A DNA stretch of 64,000 nucleotides, from assembly GCF_001544475.1 (NCBI RefSeq), contig NZ_FCNW02000028.1, forward strand, positions 24,329-88,328, read 5' to 3'. Of the stretch, positions 54,837-63,999 are shown piece after piece. The notes under the pieces were generated by a model, which saw nothing but the letters and a program-made list of their open reading frames with translations, searched no databases and was not told where the DNA came from. The position numbers and the translations under genes were made by a program. Every line of letters starts with the position of its first letter. Positions within the stretch are counted from its first letter, which is position 1. The stretch is from Caballeronia humi (GTDB taxonomy: Bacteria; Pseudomonadota; Gammaproteobacteria; Burkholderiales; Burkholderiaceae).

Positions 54837-56495
54837 ATGACTTCGAGCAATACCCAGAGCCCGTTGGACACCATCGCAGCACAAGCACTCGGCACGGACG
54901 CAACAGTCGCGCCGGCATCGCCCGCCATTCAAGCACCGATTCAAGCCACCCCGCCCGTTCAGGCAGCGGTAGCCGTTCCTGAAGGCCCGAGCTTCGAATC
55001 CCTCGGCCTGTCCGCCGACATCGTTACCGCCCTGACGGCCGCCGGCTATCAGGTCCCGACGCCCGTGCAGCAGCGCGCGATTCCCGCAGCGCTCGCCGGA
55101 CGCGACCTTCTCGTTTCCAGCCCGACCGGTTCGGGCAAGACCGCGGCGTTCATGCTGCCCGCCATCGAGCGCTTCTCGCAGCTCGAAAAGCTCGCCGCAT
55201 CGCAGCCGCGCGAGCCGCGTGACCCGAACGGCCGCCCGGCGCGCCGCCAGCAGCCCGTCGCGCGCCCGAGCCTGCTCGTGCTCACGCCGACGCGCGAACT
55301 CGCGATGCAGGTTACGGCAGCCGCGACCAACTACGGCAAGCATCTTCGCCGCCTGCGCACCGTCAGCATTCTCGGCGGCGTCGCGTACGGCCAGCAGTTG
55401 ATGCTGCTCGCGAAGAACCCCGAAATCCTCGTCGCGACGCCGGGCCGCCTGCTCGATCACCTGGAACGCGGCCGTATTGATTTGTCGAACCTGACGATGC
55501 TCGTCCTCGACGAAGCCGACCGCATGCTCGACATGGGCTTCATCGACGACATCGAGACGATCGTCGCCGCGACGCCCGCTTCGCGTCAGACACTGCTGTT
55601 CTCGGCCACCATCGACGGCAAGATCGGTTCGCTGACCGGCCGTCTGCTCAAGAACCCGGAACGCATCGAGATCGTCCAGAAGCTCGAAGCACAGAACAAC
55701 ATCGCGCAGACCGTGCATTACGTCGATGACCGCGATCACAAGGATCGTCTGCTCGACCACCTGCTGCGCGACGCCGACCTCGATCAGGCCATCGTCTTCA
55801 CGGCGACGAAGAACGACGCCGACCAGCTCGCGATCCGTCTCGCCGACGCCGGTTTCGAATCGGCCGCGCTGCATGGCGACCTGCCGCAGGGCGCGCGTAA
55901 CCGCACGATCCGCGCGCTGCGCGAACGCCGTGTGCGCGTACTGGTGGCCACCGACGTCGCGGCTCGCGGCATCGACATCCCCGGCATCACGCACGTGTTC
56001 AACTACGACCTGCCGAAGTTCGCCGAAGACTACGTGCACCGTATCGGCCGCACGGGCCGCGCGGGCCGCACGGGCACGGCGGTGAGCCTCGTGCATCACG
56101 CCGAGCAAGGCGCGTTGAAGCGCATCGAGCGCTTCGTGCGTGCGCCGCTCGCCGTGAACGTCATTGCCGGCTTCGAGCCGCGCAAGTCGGCGCCGAGCGG
56201 CGGCCGTGGCGGCTTCGGCGGTGGACGCGGGCGTCCGGGCGGCGGTTCGTCGGGTGGCCGTCGTTACGGCAGCGGCGGCGGCACGGGTACCGGCGGTTCG
56301 GGCAAGCCGGGCGGCTGGGGCAACAAGCCGGCAAGCGCAGGCGCGCGCGACGGCGGCTATCGCGGCGGCAATAGCGACGGCGGCGGCTATCGCGGCGGTT
56401 CGCGTGACGGCGGCAGCGGCTTCGGCAGCGGTTCGCGCGACGGTTACAGCACGCGTCGCAACGACGGTCCGCGCGCACCGCGCCGCGGCAGCTAA
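54837..56495 (+). CDS. RhlE-type DEAD-box RNA helicase with RGG-rich tail
   Basis: ATP-dependent RNA helicase, probably in ribosome assembly, RNA decay or cold adaptation. The 552-residue product has a Q motif and SSPTGSGKTAAF, VLDEADRMLD, SATIDGKIGS (motif III region), VATDVAARGIDIPG and HRIGRTGRAGR, all in order. The N-terminal 60 residues are Ala/Pro-rich. A Gly/Arg/Ser-rich tail of about 100 residues (GGYRGGNSDGG-type) lies at the end and is probably disordered, RNA-binding. ATG 54837 with AAGGA. It is placed in the RhlE group by its sequence; no paralogue comparison was possible. Confidence 0.9.
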   Translation: MTSSNTQSPLDTIAAQALGTDATVAPASPAIQAPIQATPPVQAAVAVPEGPSFESLGLSADIVTALTAAGYQVPTPVQQRAIPAALAGRDLLVSSPTGSGKTAAFMLPAIERFSQLEKLAASQPREPRDPNGRPARRQQPVARPSLLVLTPTRELAMQVTAAATNYGKHLRRLRTVSILGGVAYGQQLMLLAKNPEILVATPGRLLDHLERGRIDLSNLTMLVLDEADRMLDMGFIDDIETIVAATPASRQTLLFSATIDGKIGSLTGRLLKNPERIEIVQKLEAQNNIAQTVHYVDDRDHKDRLLDHLLRDADLDQAIVFTATKNDADQLAIRLADAGFESAALHGDLPQGARNRTIRALRERRVRVLVATDVAARGIDIPGITHVFNYDLPKFAEDYVHRIGRTGRAGRTGTAVSLVHHAEQGALKRIERFVRAPLAVNVIAGFEPRKSAPSGGRGGFGGGRGRPGGGSSGGRRYGSGGGTGTGGSGKPGGWGNKPASAGARDGGYRGGNSDGGGYRGGSRDGGSGFGSGSRDGYSTRRNDGPRAPRRGS

Positions 56496-56548
56496 GCGAT
56501 AAGCGATGCCGGAGGGCGGCTGAATCGCCCTCACCTGGCAAGCACTTC

Positions 56549-56582
56549 AAAAAAACCGATGCCTCGTGCAGCGGTTTTTTTT
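56549..56582 (+). terminator. Terminator after the DEAD-box helicase gene
   Basis: AAAAAACCG and TGC arms pair with GCA and CGGTTTTTT, with a single mismatch, about 55 nt after the stop, ending in eight T residues. Confidence 0.75.
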
Positions 56583-56897
56583 CGTCCGCTCCCTGTATTT
56601 CACGATACGGAAAGGCTTTTTGCGTCGCAAAAGAATGTGCTGCGCGGCACAATGATCGCTATATCGAGATGGAAAACGACGTTTCTCATTACGAAAAATT
56701 ATCTACAACCCATTGAATTAATTGACAAATATTTATCCATAAAAGCCTTCGACAGGGGTATATCCAAAGTCCCGACAAGCCTAGACTCTTATATAAGAGT
56801 TGAGCAAACGAAACGCCGAAACGGTGCGTCGCGCTTAAGTCGCTCTCAGGACAGATTCACCACCTATTAGTTGATCAGGACCTCAAGGAGAAACGCA
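56583..56897 (+). promoter_or_regulatory. AT-rich regulatory region upstream of aceA
   Basis: This stretch is far more AT-rich than its surroundings, and carries three candidate signals: TTTTGCG-T-CGCAAAA (56618-56632), a consensus TTGACA (56722-56727) without a clear -10 partner, and the perfect 16-bp palindrome ACTCTTATATAAGAGT (56785-56800), about 98 nt before the aceA ATG. The palindrome overlaps TATATA/TATAAG hexamers, so a bound factor could block a promoter. No gene is seen. Confidence 0.6.
56785..56800. promoter_or_regulatory. Perfect 16-bp palindrome before aceA
   Basis: ACTCTTAT-ATAAGAGT is identical on both strands and lies about 98 nt upstream of the aceA ATG. A dimeric repressor or activator is a reasonable inference. 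The regulator is not identified. Confidence 0.6.
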
Positions 56898-58202
<1,305 letters not shown>

Positions 58203-58272
58203 TCAGAAGTCGAAAGGCGTAATCAGGGAGCGTAGTGAACAAGGTGGTGGCCACGGCTTGCCACCAATAATG

Positions 58273-58302
58273 AAAACGCGCGGCTTCGGTCGCGCGTTTT
58301 TC
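58273..58302. terminator. Bidirectional terminator between aceA and the usp gene
   Basis: AAAACGCGCG (58273-58282), an 8-nt loop, and CGCGCGTTTT (58291-58300) followed by T form a perfect stem usable from both directions. Confidence 0.8.
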
Positions 58303-58308
58303 TTGAGG

Positions 58309-58743
58309 CTATCGATAGACGATCACCGGAATTTTGGTATGCGTCAGCACGCGCTGCGTCTCGCTGCCGATCAGGAGGCTGCCGAGCCCGCGCCTTCCGT
58401 GCGACGCCATCAGGATCACGTCGCAGCCGTGCGATTCCGCCGCCTCGATGATGCCGATATACGGCGCCGAATCGATGCTCGTCACGCTGTCGCAGGTGAC
58501 GCCCGCCTCGCGCGCCGCCTCCTCCACCGCGCGCAGATGCTCGCGCGCCTCGCGCTCGGCGCGGTCGTGGAAATCGTCGGGAGGCTCGACGGCGACGTCC
58601 GCGAACGGCGAGTACGGGTACTGCGGCAAACACGCGTACGCCGTGATGCGCGCGCCGACGGATTGCGCCAGGTCGATCGCGCCATCGATTGCTTTTTGCG
58701 ACAGCTCGGAGCCGTCGGTCGGAACCAGGATGTGCTTGAACAT
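58309..58743 (-). CDS. Universal stress protein (UspA family)
   Basis: A 144-residue UspA-fold protein, likely ATP-binding. The ATP-binding signature GRRGLGSLLIGSETQRVL fits the G-2x-G-9x-G-(S/T) form near the C terminus, and HILVPTDGSELSQ is the first strand-loop. AAGGAGG lies 5 nt before the ATG at 58743. It faces aceA across a shared terminator. Confidence 0.93.
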   Translation of the reverse strand: MFKHILVPTDGSELSQKAIDGAIDLAQSVGARITAYACLPQYPYSPFADVAVEPPDDFHDRAEREAREHLRAVEEAAREAGVTCDSVTSIDSAPYIGIIEAAESHGCDVILMASHGRRGLGSLLIGSETQRVLTHTKIPVIVYR

Positions 58744-58800
58744 GGCGTCCTCCTTGGAACGTCGTTGCGCTCTTTCATTGTAGTAACACGAAGTGCCGAC

Positions 58801-59703
58801 TCAGCCCCAATATCCCGGAGCGCTGTACGTATGCTTCAACATGTCCAGAAACAGCCGCACGCGCAGCGGCAGATGGCGTCGCTGCGGAAAGACCGCGTGA
58901 ATGCCGATTGGCGGCGCGGCGAAATCGTCGAGCACGCTCCTGAGACGCCCCGCCGCGATGTCCTCGCCGACTTCCCACCACGAACGCCACGCGAGGCCGT
59001 AGCCCGCGAGACACCATTCGTGCAGGACGGCGCCATCGGAGCATTCCATCGTGCCGGAGACCTTGATTGTCGTGACCTTCCCGTCGTGCTGGAACATCCA
59101 GCCGCGCTGCTGGTTCGCCGATGCGCCGAGCGCGAGGCAGTTGTGCCCGGCGAGCGCGGCGAGGTCGGCAGGCTTGCCGCGCTTGCCCAGATACGCGGGC
59201 GAACCGACGCACACGCGCCGGTTCTCACCGAGCTTGATCGATACCAGCGACGAATCCGGCAGCTCGCCGAGCCGTACCGCGCAGTCAAAACCTTCGTTGA
59301 CGAGATCGATCATGCGGTCGGTGAGATCGAGCGAAATCGAAACGTCGGGGTGCTGCGTCGTGAATTCCGGCACGAGCGCCGCGACGTGGCGCCGCCCGAA
59401 ACCCGCCGGAGCCGACACGCGCAAGTGTCCGCTCGCCTTGACGCCGCCCGCCGAAACGCTCGCCTCGGCGTTCTGCATGTCGTTGATGACGCGCTGGCAG
59501 TCCTCCAGAAACGCGGAGCCTTCGAACGTCAGCGTGATCTTGCGCGTCGTGCGCACGAGCAGCTTGACGCCGAGCCGCTCCTCGAGCGCATCGAGCCGCC
59601 GGCCGATCACCGCCGGCGCCACGCCCTCCGCCTGCGCCGCGGCGGAGAGGCTGCCCTTCGCCGCGACGGCGGCGAACGTTTCGATCTGCTTGAAGCGATC
59701 CAT
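58801..59703 (-). CDS. LysR-family transcriptional regulator
   Basis: A 300-residue LysR protein: an N-terminal winged helix (MDRFKQIETFAAVAAKGSLSAAAQ, with VAPAVIGRRLDALEERLG) and a C-terminal effector-binding domain with LVNEGFDCAVRLGELPDSSLV, VCVGSPAYLGKRGKP and LCLAGYGLAW-like elements. ATG 59703. It is divergent from aceB across 308 nt that contain palindromic GATCA motifs, so it is a candidate regulator of aceB, but many LysR genes regulate other genes, and nothing here proves it. Confidence 0.9.
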   Translation of the reverse strand: MDRFKQIETFAAVAAKGSLSAAAQAEGVAPAVIGRRLDALEERLGVKLLVRTTRKITLTFEGSAFLEDCQRVINDMQNAEASVSAGGVKASGHLRVSAPAGFGRRHVAALVPEFTTQHPDVSISLDLTDRMIDLVNEGFDCAVRLGELPDSSLVSIKLGENRRVCVGSPAYLGKRGKPADLAALAGHNCLALGASANQQRGWMFQHDGKVTTIKVSGTMECSDGAVLHEWCLAGYGLAWRSWWEVGEDIAAGRLRSVLDDFAAPPIGIHAVFPQRRHLPLRVRLFLDMLKHTYSAPGYWG

Positions 59704-60011
59704 GCGCGAAATTCCTGTATCGACGACACCGCGCTCAGATTAAGTACGAAAAAGTAAAAGATCAAGTGATCCGGAGCGTCTTTTTATGCATCCTGATCAC
59801 GAATAAAATTGGTCAGACCTCTATAGGAGTGCACGGCTATGTCGGCCAGAACGACACCCGCAATGACTTCCCCTCCCGACGCAGCGCCTTTCGGCCCCGC
59901 CCGTTCTGCCCCTTCGCCACGTCCAGCCAGCACGCGCCGCCGCCCCGACGCGTGATTTCCCTTAATCATTGCCTACCCGCAAAACTATCTGACCGACCAA
60001 GGAGAACAACC
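59704..60011 (+). promoter_or_regulatory. Divergent region between LysR and aceB
   Basis: This 308-nt gap is AT-rich near 59735-59825. It holds GATCA-AG-TGATC (59760-59771, perfect 5-bp arms) and a TGATCA at 59794-59799. No clear -10/-35 pair is visible. An open frame from 59766 leads into aceB but is not part of it. No gene is seen. Confidence 0.5.
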
Positions 60012-61613
60012 ATGCCTCAATCGCCGAATCCGCTGAACTTGCCCGAAGGCGTGGCAATCACGGCCGAGATCAAGCCCGGTTACGAAACCATTCTGACGCG
60101 CGACGCGCTCGAACTCGTCGCGACGCTGCATCGCCGCTTCGAGCCACGCCGCCAGCAATTGCTCGCGGCGCGCGTCGAGCGCACGAAACGGCTCGACGCC
60201 GGCGAACGTCCCGATTTCCTGCCGGAAACGAAGTCGATCCGCGAAGGCGACTGGAAGATCGCGCCGTTGCCGAAGTCGCTGCAACGCCGTCGCGTGGAAA
60301 TCACCGGGCCGGTCGAGCGCAAGATGATCATCAACGCGCTCAATTCCGGCGCCGATGCCTACATGACCGACTTCGAGGATTCGAACACGCCCAACTGGGA
60401 CAACCAGTTGACCGGCCACCTGAATCTGAAGGAAGCGGTGCGCGGCACGATTTCGCTGGAGCAAAACGGCAAGTCGTACAAGCTGAACGACACGACCGCC
60501 ACGCTGATCGTGCGTCCGCGCGGCTGGCATCTCGATGAAAAGCACGTGAGTGTCGACGGCCAGCGCGTCGCCGGCGGCATCTTCGACTTCGCGCTTTTCC
60601 TGTTCCACAACGCGAAGGAGCAGCTTGCGCGCGGTGCCGGCCCGTATTTCTATCTGCCGAAGCTCGAAAGCCACCTCGAAGCGCGTCTGTGGAACGAGAT
60701 TTTCGTGGCGGCGCAGGAGACCGTCGGCGTGCCGCGCGGCTCGATTCGCGCGACGGTACTCGTCGAGACGATCCTCGCCGCGTTCGAAATGGACGAAATC
60801 CTCTACGAGCTGCGCGAACACAGTTCGGGCCTGAACGCCGGCCGCTGGGACTACATCTTTTCGGCGATCAAGAAGTTCAAGGCCGACCCCGATTTCTGCC
60901 TTGCCGACCGCGCCAAGATCACGATGACCGTACCGTTCATGCGCGCCTACGCGCTCGAACTGCTGAAAACGTGCCACAAGCGCAATGCGCCGGCGATCGG
61001 CGGAATGAGCGCGCTGATTCCGATCAAGAACGACCCGGCGGCGAACGAAAAGGCGATGGCCGGCGTGCGCTCGGACAAGGCCCGCGATGCCGGCGACGGC
61101 TACGACGGCGGCTGGGTCGCGCACCCGGGCCTCGTGCCGATCGCCATGGAAGAGTTCGTGAAAGTGCTTGGCGACAAGCCGAACCAGATCGCCAAGCAGC
61201 GCCCCGACGTGCAGGTCACCGCGACCGACCTGCTCGATTTCCGCCCCGAGGAGCCGATCACCGAGGCGGGCGTGCGCAACAACATCAACGTCGGCATCCA
61301 TTATCTGGGGGCTTGGCTCTCAGGCAACGGCGCGGTACCGATCCACAACCTGATGGAAGACGCGGCGACCGCGGAAATCTCGCGCTCGCAGGTCTGGCAG
61401 TGGATTCGCTCGCCGAAGGGCAAACTCGAGGACGGCCGCAAGGTCACGGCCGAAATGGTGCGCGGCTTCACGATCGACGAGCTGGAGAAGGTGAAGCTTG
61501 CTGTCGGCGGCGATACAAAGCCCTATGAACGCGCCGCGAAGATCTTCGAAGAAATGTCGACGTCGGAGAATTTCACCGAGTTCCTGACGCTACCGCTTTA
61601 CGAAGAAATCTGA
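60012..61613 (+). CDS. aceB: Malate synthase A
   Basis: Second enzyme of the glyoxylate shunt: glyoxylate plus acetyl-CoA to malate. The 533-residue product has the type A family order, with MTDFEDSNTPNWDNQL near residue 120, ILVETILAAFEMDEI-like and RWDYIFSAIKKF in the core and the late ITEAGVRNNINVGI. ATG 60012 with AAGGAG, and an upstream in-frame extension is rejected. Its last 72 nt are duplicated, in diverged form, just downstream. Confidence 0.96.
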   Translation: MPQSPNPLNLPEGVAITAEIKPGYETILTRDALELVATLHRRFEPRRQQLLAARVERTKRLDAGERPDFLPETKSIREGDWKIAPLPKSLQRRRVEITGPVERKMIINALNSGADAYMTDFEDSNTPNWDNQLTGHLNLKEAVRGTISLEQNGKSYKLNDTTATLIVRPRGWHLDEKHVSVDGQRVAGGIFDFALFLFHNAKEQLARGAGPYFYLPKLESHLEARLWNEIFVAAQETVGVPRGSIRATVLVETILAAFEMDEILYELREHSSGLNAGRWDYIFSAIKKFKADPDFCLADRAKITMTVPFMRAYALELLKTCHKRNAPAIGGMSALIPIKNDPAANEKAMAGVRSDKARDAGDGYDGGWVAHPGLVPIAMEEFVKVLGDKPNQIAKQRPDVQVTATDLLDFRPEEPITEAGVRNNINVGIHYLGAWLSGNGAVPIHNLMEDAATAEISRSQVWQWIRSPKGKLEDGRKVTAEMVRGFTIDELEKVKLAVGGDTKPYERAAKIFEEMSTSENFTEFLTLPLYEEI

Positions 61614-61634
61614 GCGCCGGCCTGACTCGGAAAC

Positions 61635-61666
61635 AAGCCGCTCCGCTTGCCGGGGAGCGGCTTTTT
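61635..61666 (+). terminator. Terminator after aceB
   Basis: AAGCCGCTCC (61635-61644) pairs with GGAGCGGCTT (61654-61663) across a 9-nt loop and runs into T residues. Confidence 0.8.
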
Positions 61667-61676
61667 ACCTGGGACG

Positions 61677-61748
61677 TTCACCGAGTTCCTGACGTTGCCG
61701 CATTACGGGAAATCTGCGCGACGGCCTGACTCAGGAACAAGTCGCTCG
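61677..61748 (+). repeat. Diverged duplicate of the aceB 3' end
   Basis: This block repeats 61572-61645 (the last codons of aceB plus the sequence up to its terminator), offset by about 105 nt. The first 18 nt are identical; by eye roughly ten differences and a 1-nt gap occur over about 72 nt. The aceB stop codon is lost in this copy, and it has no hairpin of its own. It is a decayed remnant of a short tandem duplication. Confidence 0.8.
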
Positions 61749-61766
61749 GCATGATGGATCTGCCTA

Positions 61767-62186
61767 TTATTTTCCGCGACTCGCCCGATGCTCGACCCAG
61801 TCGCCGCCCTCGATGTGCGGCAGGCCATCGACCGAATGCGCGGCCACCGGATACATCAGGCAGTCGACGCCATGTTCCGCGCCCTCCACGTCCACCGTCA
61901 CGTGCACGCGATGCGGCCGGAACAGCCCCTCGACGCCCGGATACACCTCCTCGATTTCGTCGAGCACGGGCACGAGTGCATCGTCGATCCGGTAGACGTC
62001 GCCGCGAATCGGCGCGCCTTCCGGATCGAGCACAAGGCCCGGATAGCGGCCGAAGTCGAAAAGCCGCCCCGTCACATGCGCGACGCCGAGGCGCTCCGGC
62101 CGCGCGATGCCATGCCGCTCGGCCGCGCGATTGATGTCGTTGATCTCGCCCGCGCGCAGCGTGCCGTAGATGAAAACGTGTTGCAT
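61767..62186 (-). CDS. Gamma-glutamylcyclotransferase-like (AIG2/GGCT fold) protein
   Basis: A 139-residue protein of the GGCT/AIG2 fold, starting at ATG 62186 (MQHVFIYGTLRAGEIND), where GGAG lies 9 nt upstream. The diagnostic YGTLRAGE loop near residue 7, the GRLFDFGRYPGLVLDPEG segment and a conserved acidic DEIEEVYPG region support this. Members of the family act on gamma-glutamyl peptides or are of unknown substrate; no activity is claimed. It faces the AraC gene divergently. Confidence 0.85.
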   Translation of the reverse strand: MQHVFIYGTLRAGEINDINRAAERHGIARPERLGVAHVTGRLFDFGRYPGLVLDPEGAPIRGDVYRIDDALVPVLDEIEEVYPGVEGLFRPHRVHVTVDVEGAEHGVDCLMYPVAAHSVDGLPHIEGGDWVEHRASRGK

Positions 62187-62299
62187 CGGCTGAAACTCCA
62201 TCTCGAAATTGCCCAATCGCGCATTATGCCGCGCTCGCACGGCGCATTGCGTCGATTCAAATTACCATCGGGTTTTCGAGACACCACTCCTGTCACCGA

Positions 62300-63148
62300 A
62301 TGAGACCGTCCGCCGATCTGCGCGCGCTGCACGAAACCGTCGAAGATCTCGACATCCCCGTCGAGCACTCCCCGACGCACGCGCATCCGATCTGCGTGCG
62401 GGCGCGCCCGGTGGCGGCCGGCGTGCGGATCGCGCTGCACACGCACGCGTGGGCGCAACTGGCGTATTCGGCGCGCGGCGTGCTGCGCGTCGCCACGCTT
62501 GATTCAACGTGGATGGTGCCCCCCTCGCGCGCGATCTGGGTGCCACCGAACGTGACGCACGAGGTGGTGATCGTCGAGGACGCTTATCTGCGCACGCTTT
62601 ATCTGGACGAGAGCGTCGTGCCACCGGGACTCGACGCGTGTCGCGTGGTGGAAGTATCGCCTTTGCTGCGCGAAGTGATTGCCGCGCTGGATGATCGTGG
62701 CGTCTCGCGTCATCGAGAGCGGCTGCTCGGCACGCTCGCCCTCGACGAAATCACGCGCTCGCAGCCGTTGCCCCTTTCCGTACCGATGCCCGACGACAAG
62801 CGCCTGCGCGCGCTCTGCGAAGCTGTGCTCGCAGACCCGGCGCACGCCGATTCGCTGGAACATTGGGCGGCGGAAGCCGGTGCGAGCACACGCACGATTG
62901 CGCGGCTTTTCCGGCGTGAACTGGGCGTGAGCTTTTCGCAATGGCGCCAGCAGGCGGTGCTCGCGCGCGCGATCCCGCTTTTGAGCGCCGGACGGCCGCT
63001 CGCGCAAGTCGCACGCGATCTCGGCTACCAGAGCCAAAGCGCGTTTTCAGCGATGTTCAGACGTGCGTTCGGCGAAAGTCCGCGCGCGTTCTTCGTGCGC
63101 GATGGCCGGGGCGACACTCAGGAATCGAACCGCGAGGATGCGGCGTAG
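62300..63148 (+). CDS. AraC-family transcriptional regulator with N-terminal cupin
   Basis: A 282-residue regulator. The N-terminal part (about residues 30-110) has the cupin-like sensor features HTHAWAQLAYSARGVLRV and WVPPNVTHEV. The C-terminal AraC domain has two helix-turn-helix units (ASTRTIARLFRRELGVSFSQWR and PLAQVARDLGYQSQSAFSAMFRRAFG). ATG 62300. It is divergent from the cyclotransferase-like gene; target and ligand are unknown. Confidence 0.9.
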   Translation: MRPSADLRALHETVEDLDIPVEHSPTHAHPICVRARPVAAGVRIALHTHAWAQLAYSARGVLRVATLDSTWMVPPSRAIWVPPNVTHEVVIVEDAYLRTLYLDESVVPPGLDACRVVEVSPLLREVIAALDDRGVSRHRERLLGTLALDEITRSQPLPLSVPMPDDKRLRALCEAVLADPAHADSLEHWAAEAGASTRTIARLFRRELGVSFSQWRQQAVLARAIPLLSAGRPLAQVARDLGYQSQSAFSAMFRRAFGESPRAFFVRDGRGDTQESNREDAA

Positions 63149-63154
63149 ACATAA

Positions 63155-63637
63155 TCAGACGCGTCGCGCCATATGCCGAATGGCGCCGAGCTGCGCGAGC
63201 CGCGAACCTGCTGGCCGATACCCCATCCGGATATAGAGCCGTGCCGCCGGATTATCGACGAACACGCGCAACTGGCATTCGGCGAGGCCACGGGCGCGCG
63301 CCCATCGATGAGCGGTGTTGAGCAGGAACGTTCCGGCGCCGCGGCCGCGCCATCCTTCGGCGATCTGTACGTCGCGGATGTGGAGCGAATCGTTTTCCTC
63401 GGTCACGCGCATGACGCCGATCGGCGCTCCGTCGGCTTCGAGCACGAAATTCTCCGATTCGCGCCAACTGCAGAGAAAAAGATCGCCCCGCCAGACGAGA
63501 TTGTGCCGACGGTAATAGCCATCCATATTCTGATGCGTGAGCGTTTCGGCGAAGGGAAAATCGTCCATCGTCGCCTGGCGTAATTGATATAGCGAGAGAT
63601 CTTCTGTCGGATCGAGCATCGCGCGGGCCAATGGCAC
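63155..63637 (-). CDS. GNAT-family N-acetyltransferase
   Basis: A 160-residue GNAT protein with HIRDVQIAEGWRGRGAGTFLLNTAHRWA (acetyl-CoA-binding motif A) and VFVDNPAARLYIRMGYRP near the end. The GTG start at 63637 is used; ATG at 63619 would be shorter by six residues, and neither has a clear ribosome site. The substrate is unknown. It converges with the AraC gene with 6 nt between them. Confidence 0.82.
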   Translation of the reverse strand: MPLARAMLDPTEDLSLYQLRQATMDDFPFAETLTHQNMDGYYRRHNLVWRGDLFLCSWRESENFVLEADGAPIGVMRVTEENDSLHIRDVQIAEGWRGRGAGTFLLNTAHRWARARGLAECQLRVFVDNPAARLYIRMGYRPAGSRLAQLGAIRHMARRV

Positions 63638-63757
63638 GGAAGTCAGTGCCTAAACACTAAGTCAGAGCGCGCAGGCTGGCAATGGAGAGTTTTACGAAAA
63701 CCGGTTTCCGCAAACCCCGGGCGCAATGCGAACTGCAAACGATGGAATCGACGGGCG

Positions 63758-63789
63758 AAAAAAAATCCAGCACGTAGGCTGGATTTTTT
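63758..63789 (-). terminator. Terminator after tRNA-Asp
   Basis: On the minus strand, AAAAAATCCAGC, a 6-nt loop and GCTGGATTTTTT form a perfect stem ending in T residues, 13 nt past the tRNA-Asp 3' end. Confidence 0.85.
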
Positions 63790-63801
63790 CTTGAAACTGG
63801 C

Positions 63802-63878
63802 TGGCGGAGCGGACGGGACTCGAACCCGCGACCCCCGGCGTGACAGGCCGGTATTCTAACCAACTGAACTACCGCTCC
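63802..63878 (-). tRNA. tRNA-Asp (anticodon GTC)
   Basis: Read on the minus strand, the sequence folds as a complete cloverleaf: acceptor stem GGAGCGG/CCGCTCC, D-arm TAGTTCAGTTGGTTAGA, anticodon stem and loop with CTGTCAC (anticodon GTC, at 63842-63844 on the plus strand) and a GTTCGAGTC T-arm. The discriminator G and an encoded CCA are present at the 3' end. It lies 45 nt downstream of tRNA-Glu on the same transcript. Confidence 0.97.
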
Positions 63879-63923
63879 AGCGCTTTCATCGATTGCGGCG
63901 CCGATGGCAACCGCCGATGTTTC

Positions 63924-63999
63924 TGGCGTCCCCTAGGGGATTCGAACCCCTGTACTCACCGTGAAAGGGTGATGTCCTAGGCCTCTAGACGAAGGGGAC
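63924..63999 (-). tRNA. tRNA-Glu (anticodon TTC)
   Basis: On the minus strand the sequence gives a full cloverleaf starting GTCCCCTTCGTC with the CTTTCAC anticodon loop (anticodon TTC, 63963-63965 on the plus strand), a GTTCGAATC T-arm and an encoded CCA. The 5' end is one base from the window edge, so its promoter lies outside. Confidence 0.96.

Noticed and set aside
59766..60011. In-frame N-terminal extension of aceB.
   Set aside because: It is not like malate synthase and the ATG at 60012 has an AAGGAG site.
63657..63863. A 68-residue open frame across tRNA-Asp.
   Set aside because: Its start (MVRIPACHAGGRGFESRP) is a typical artefact of translating a tRNA sequence antisense or across it, and the tRNA is certain.
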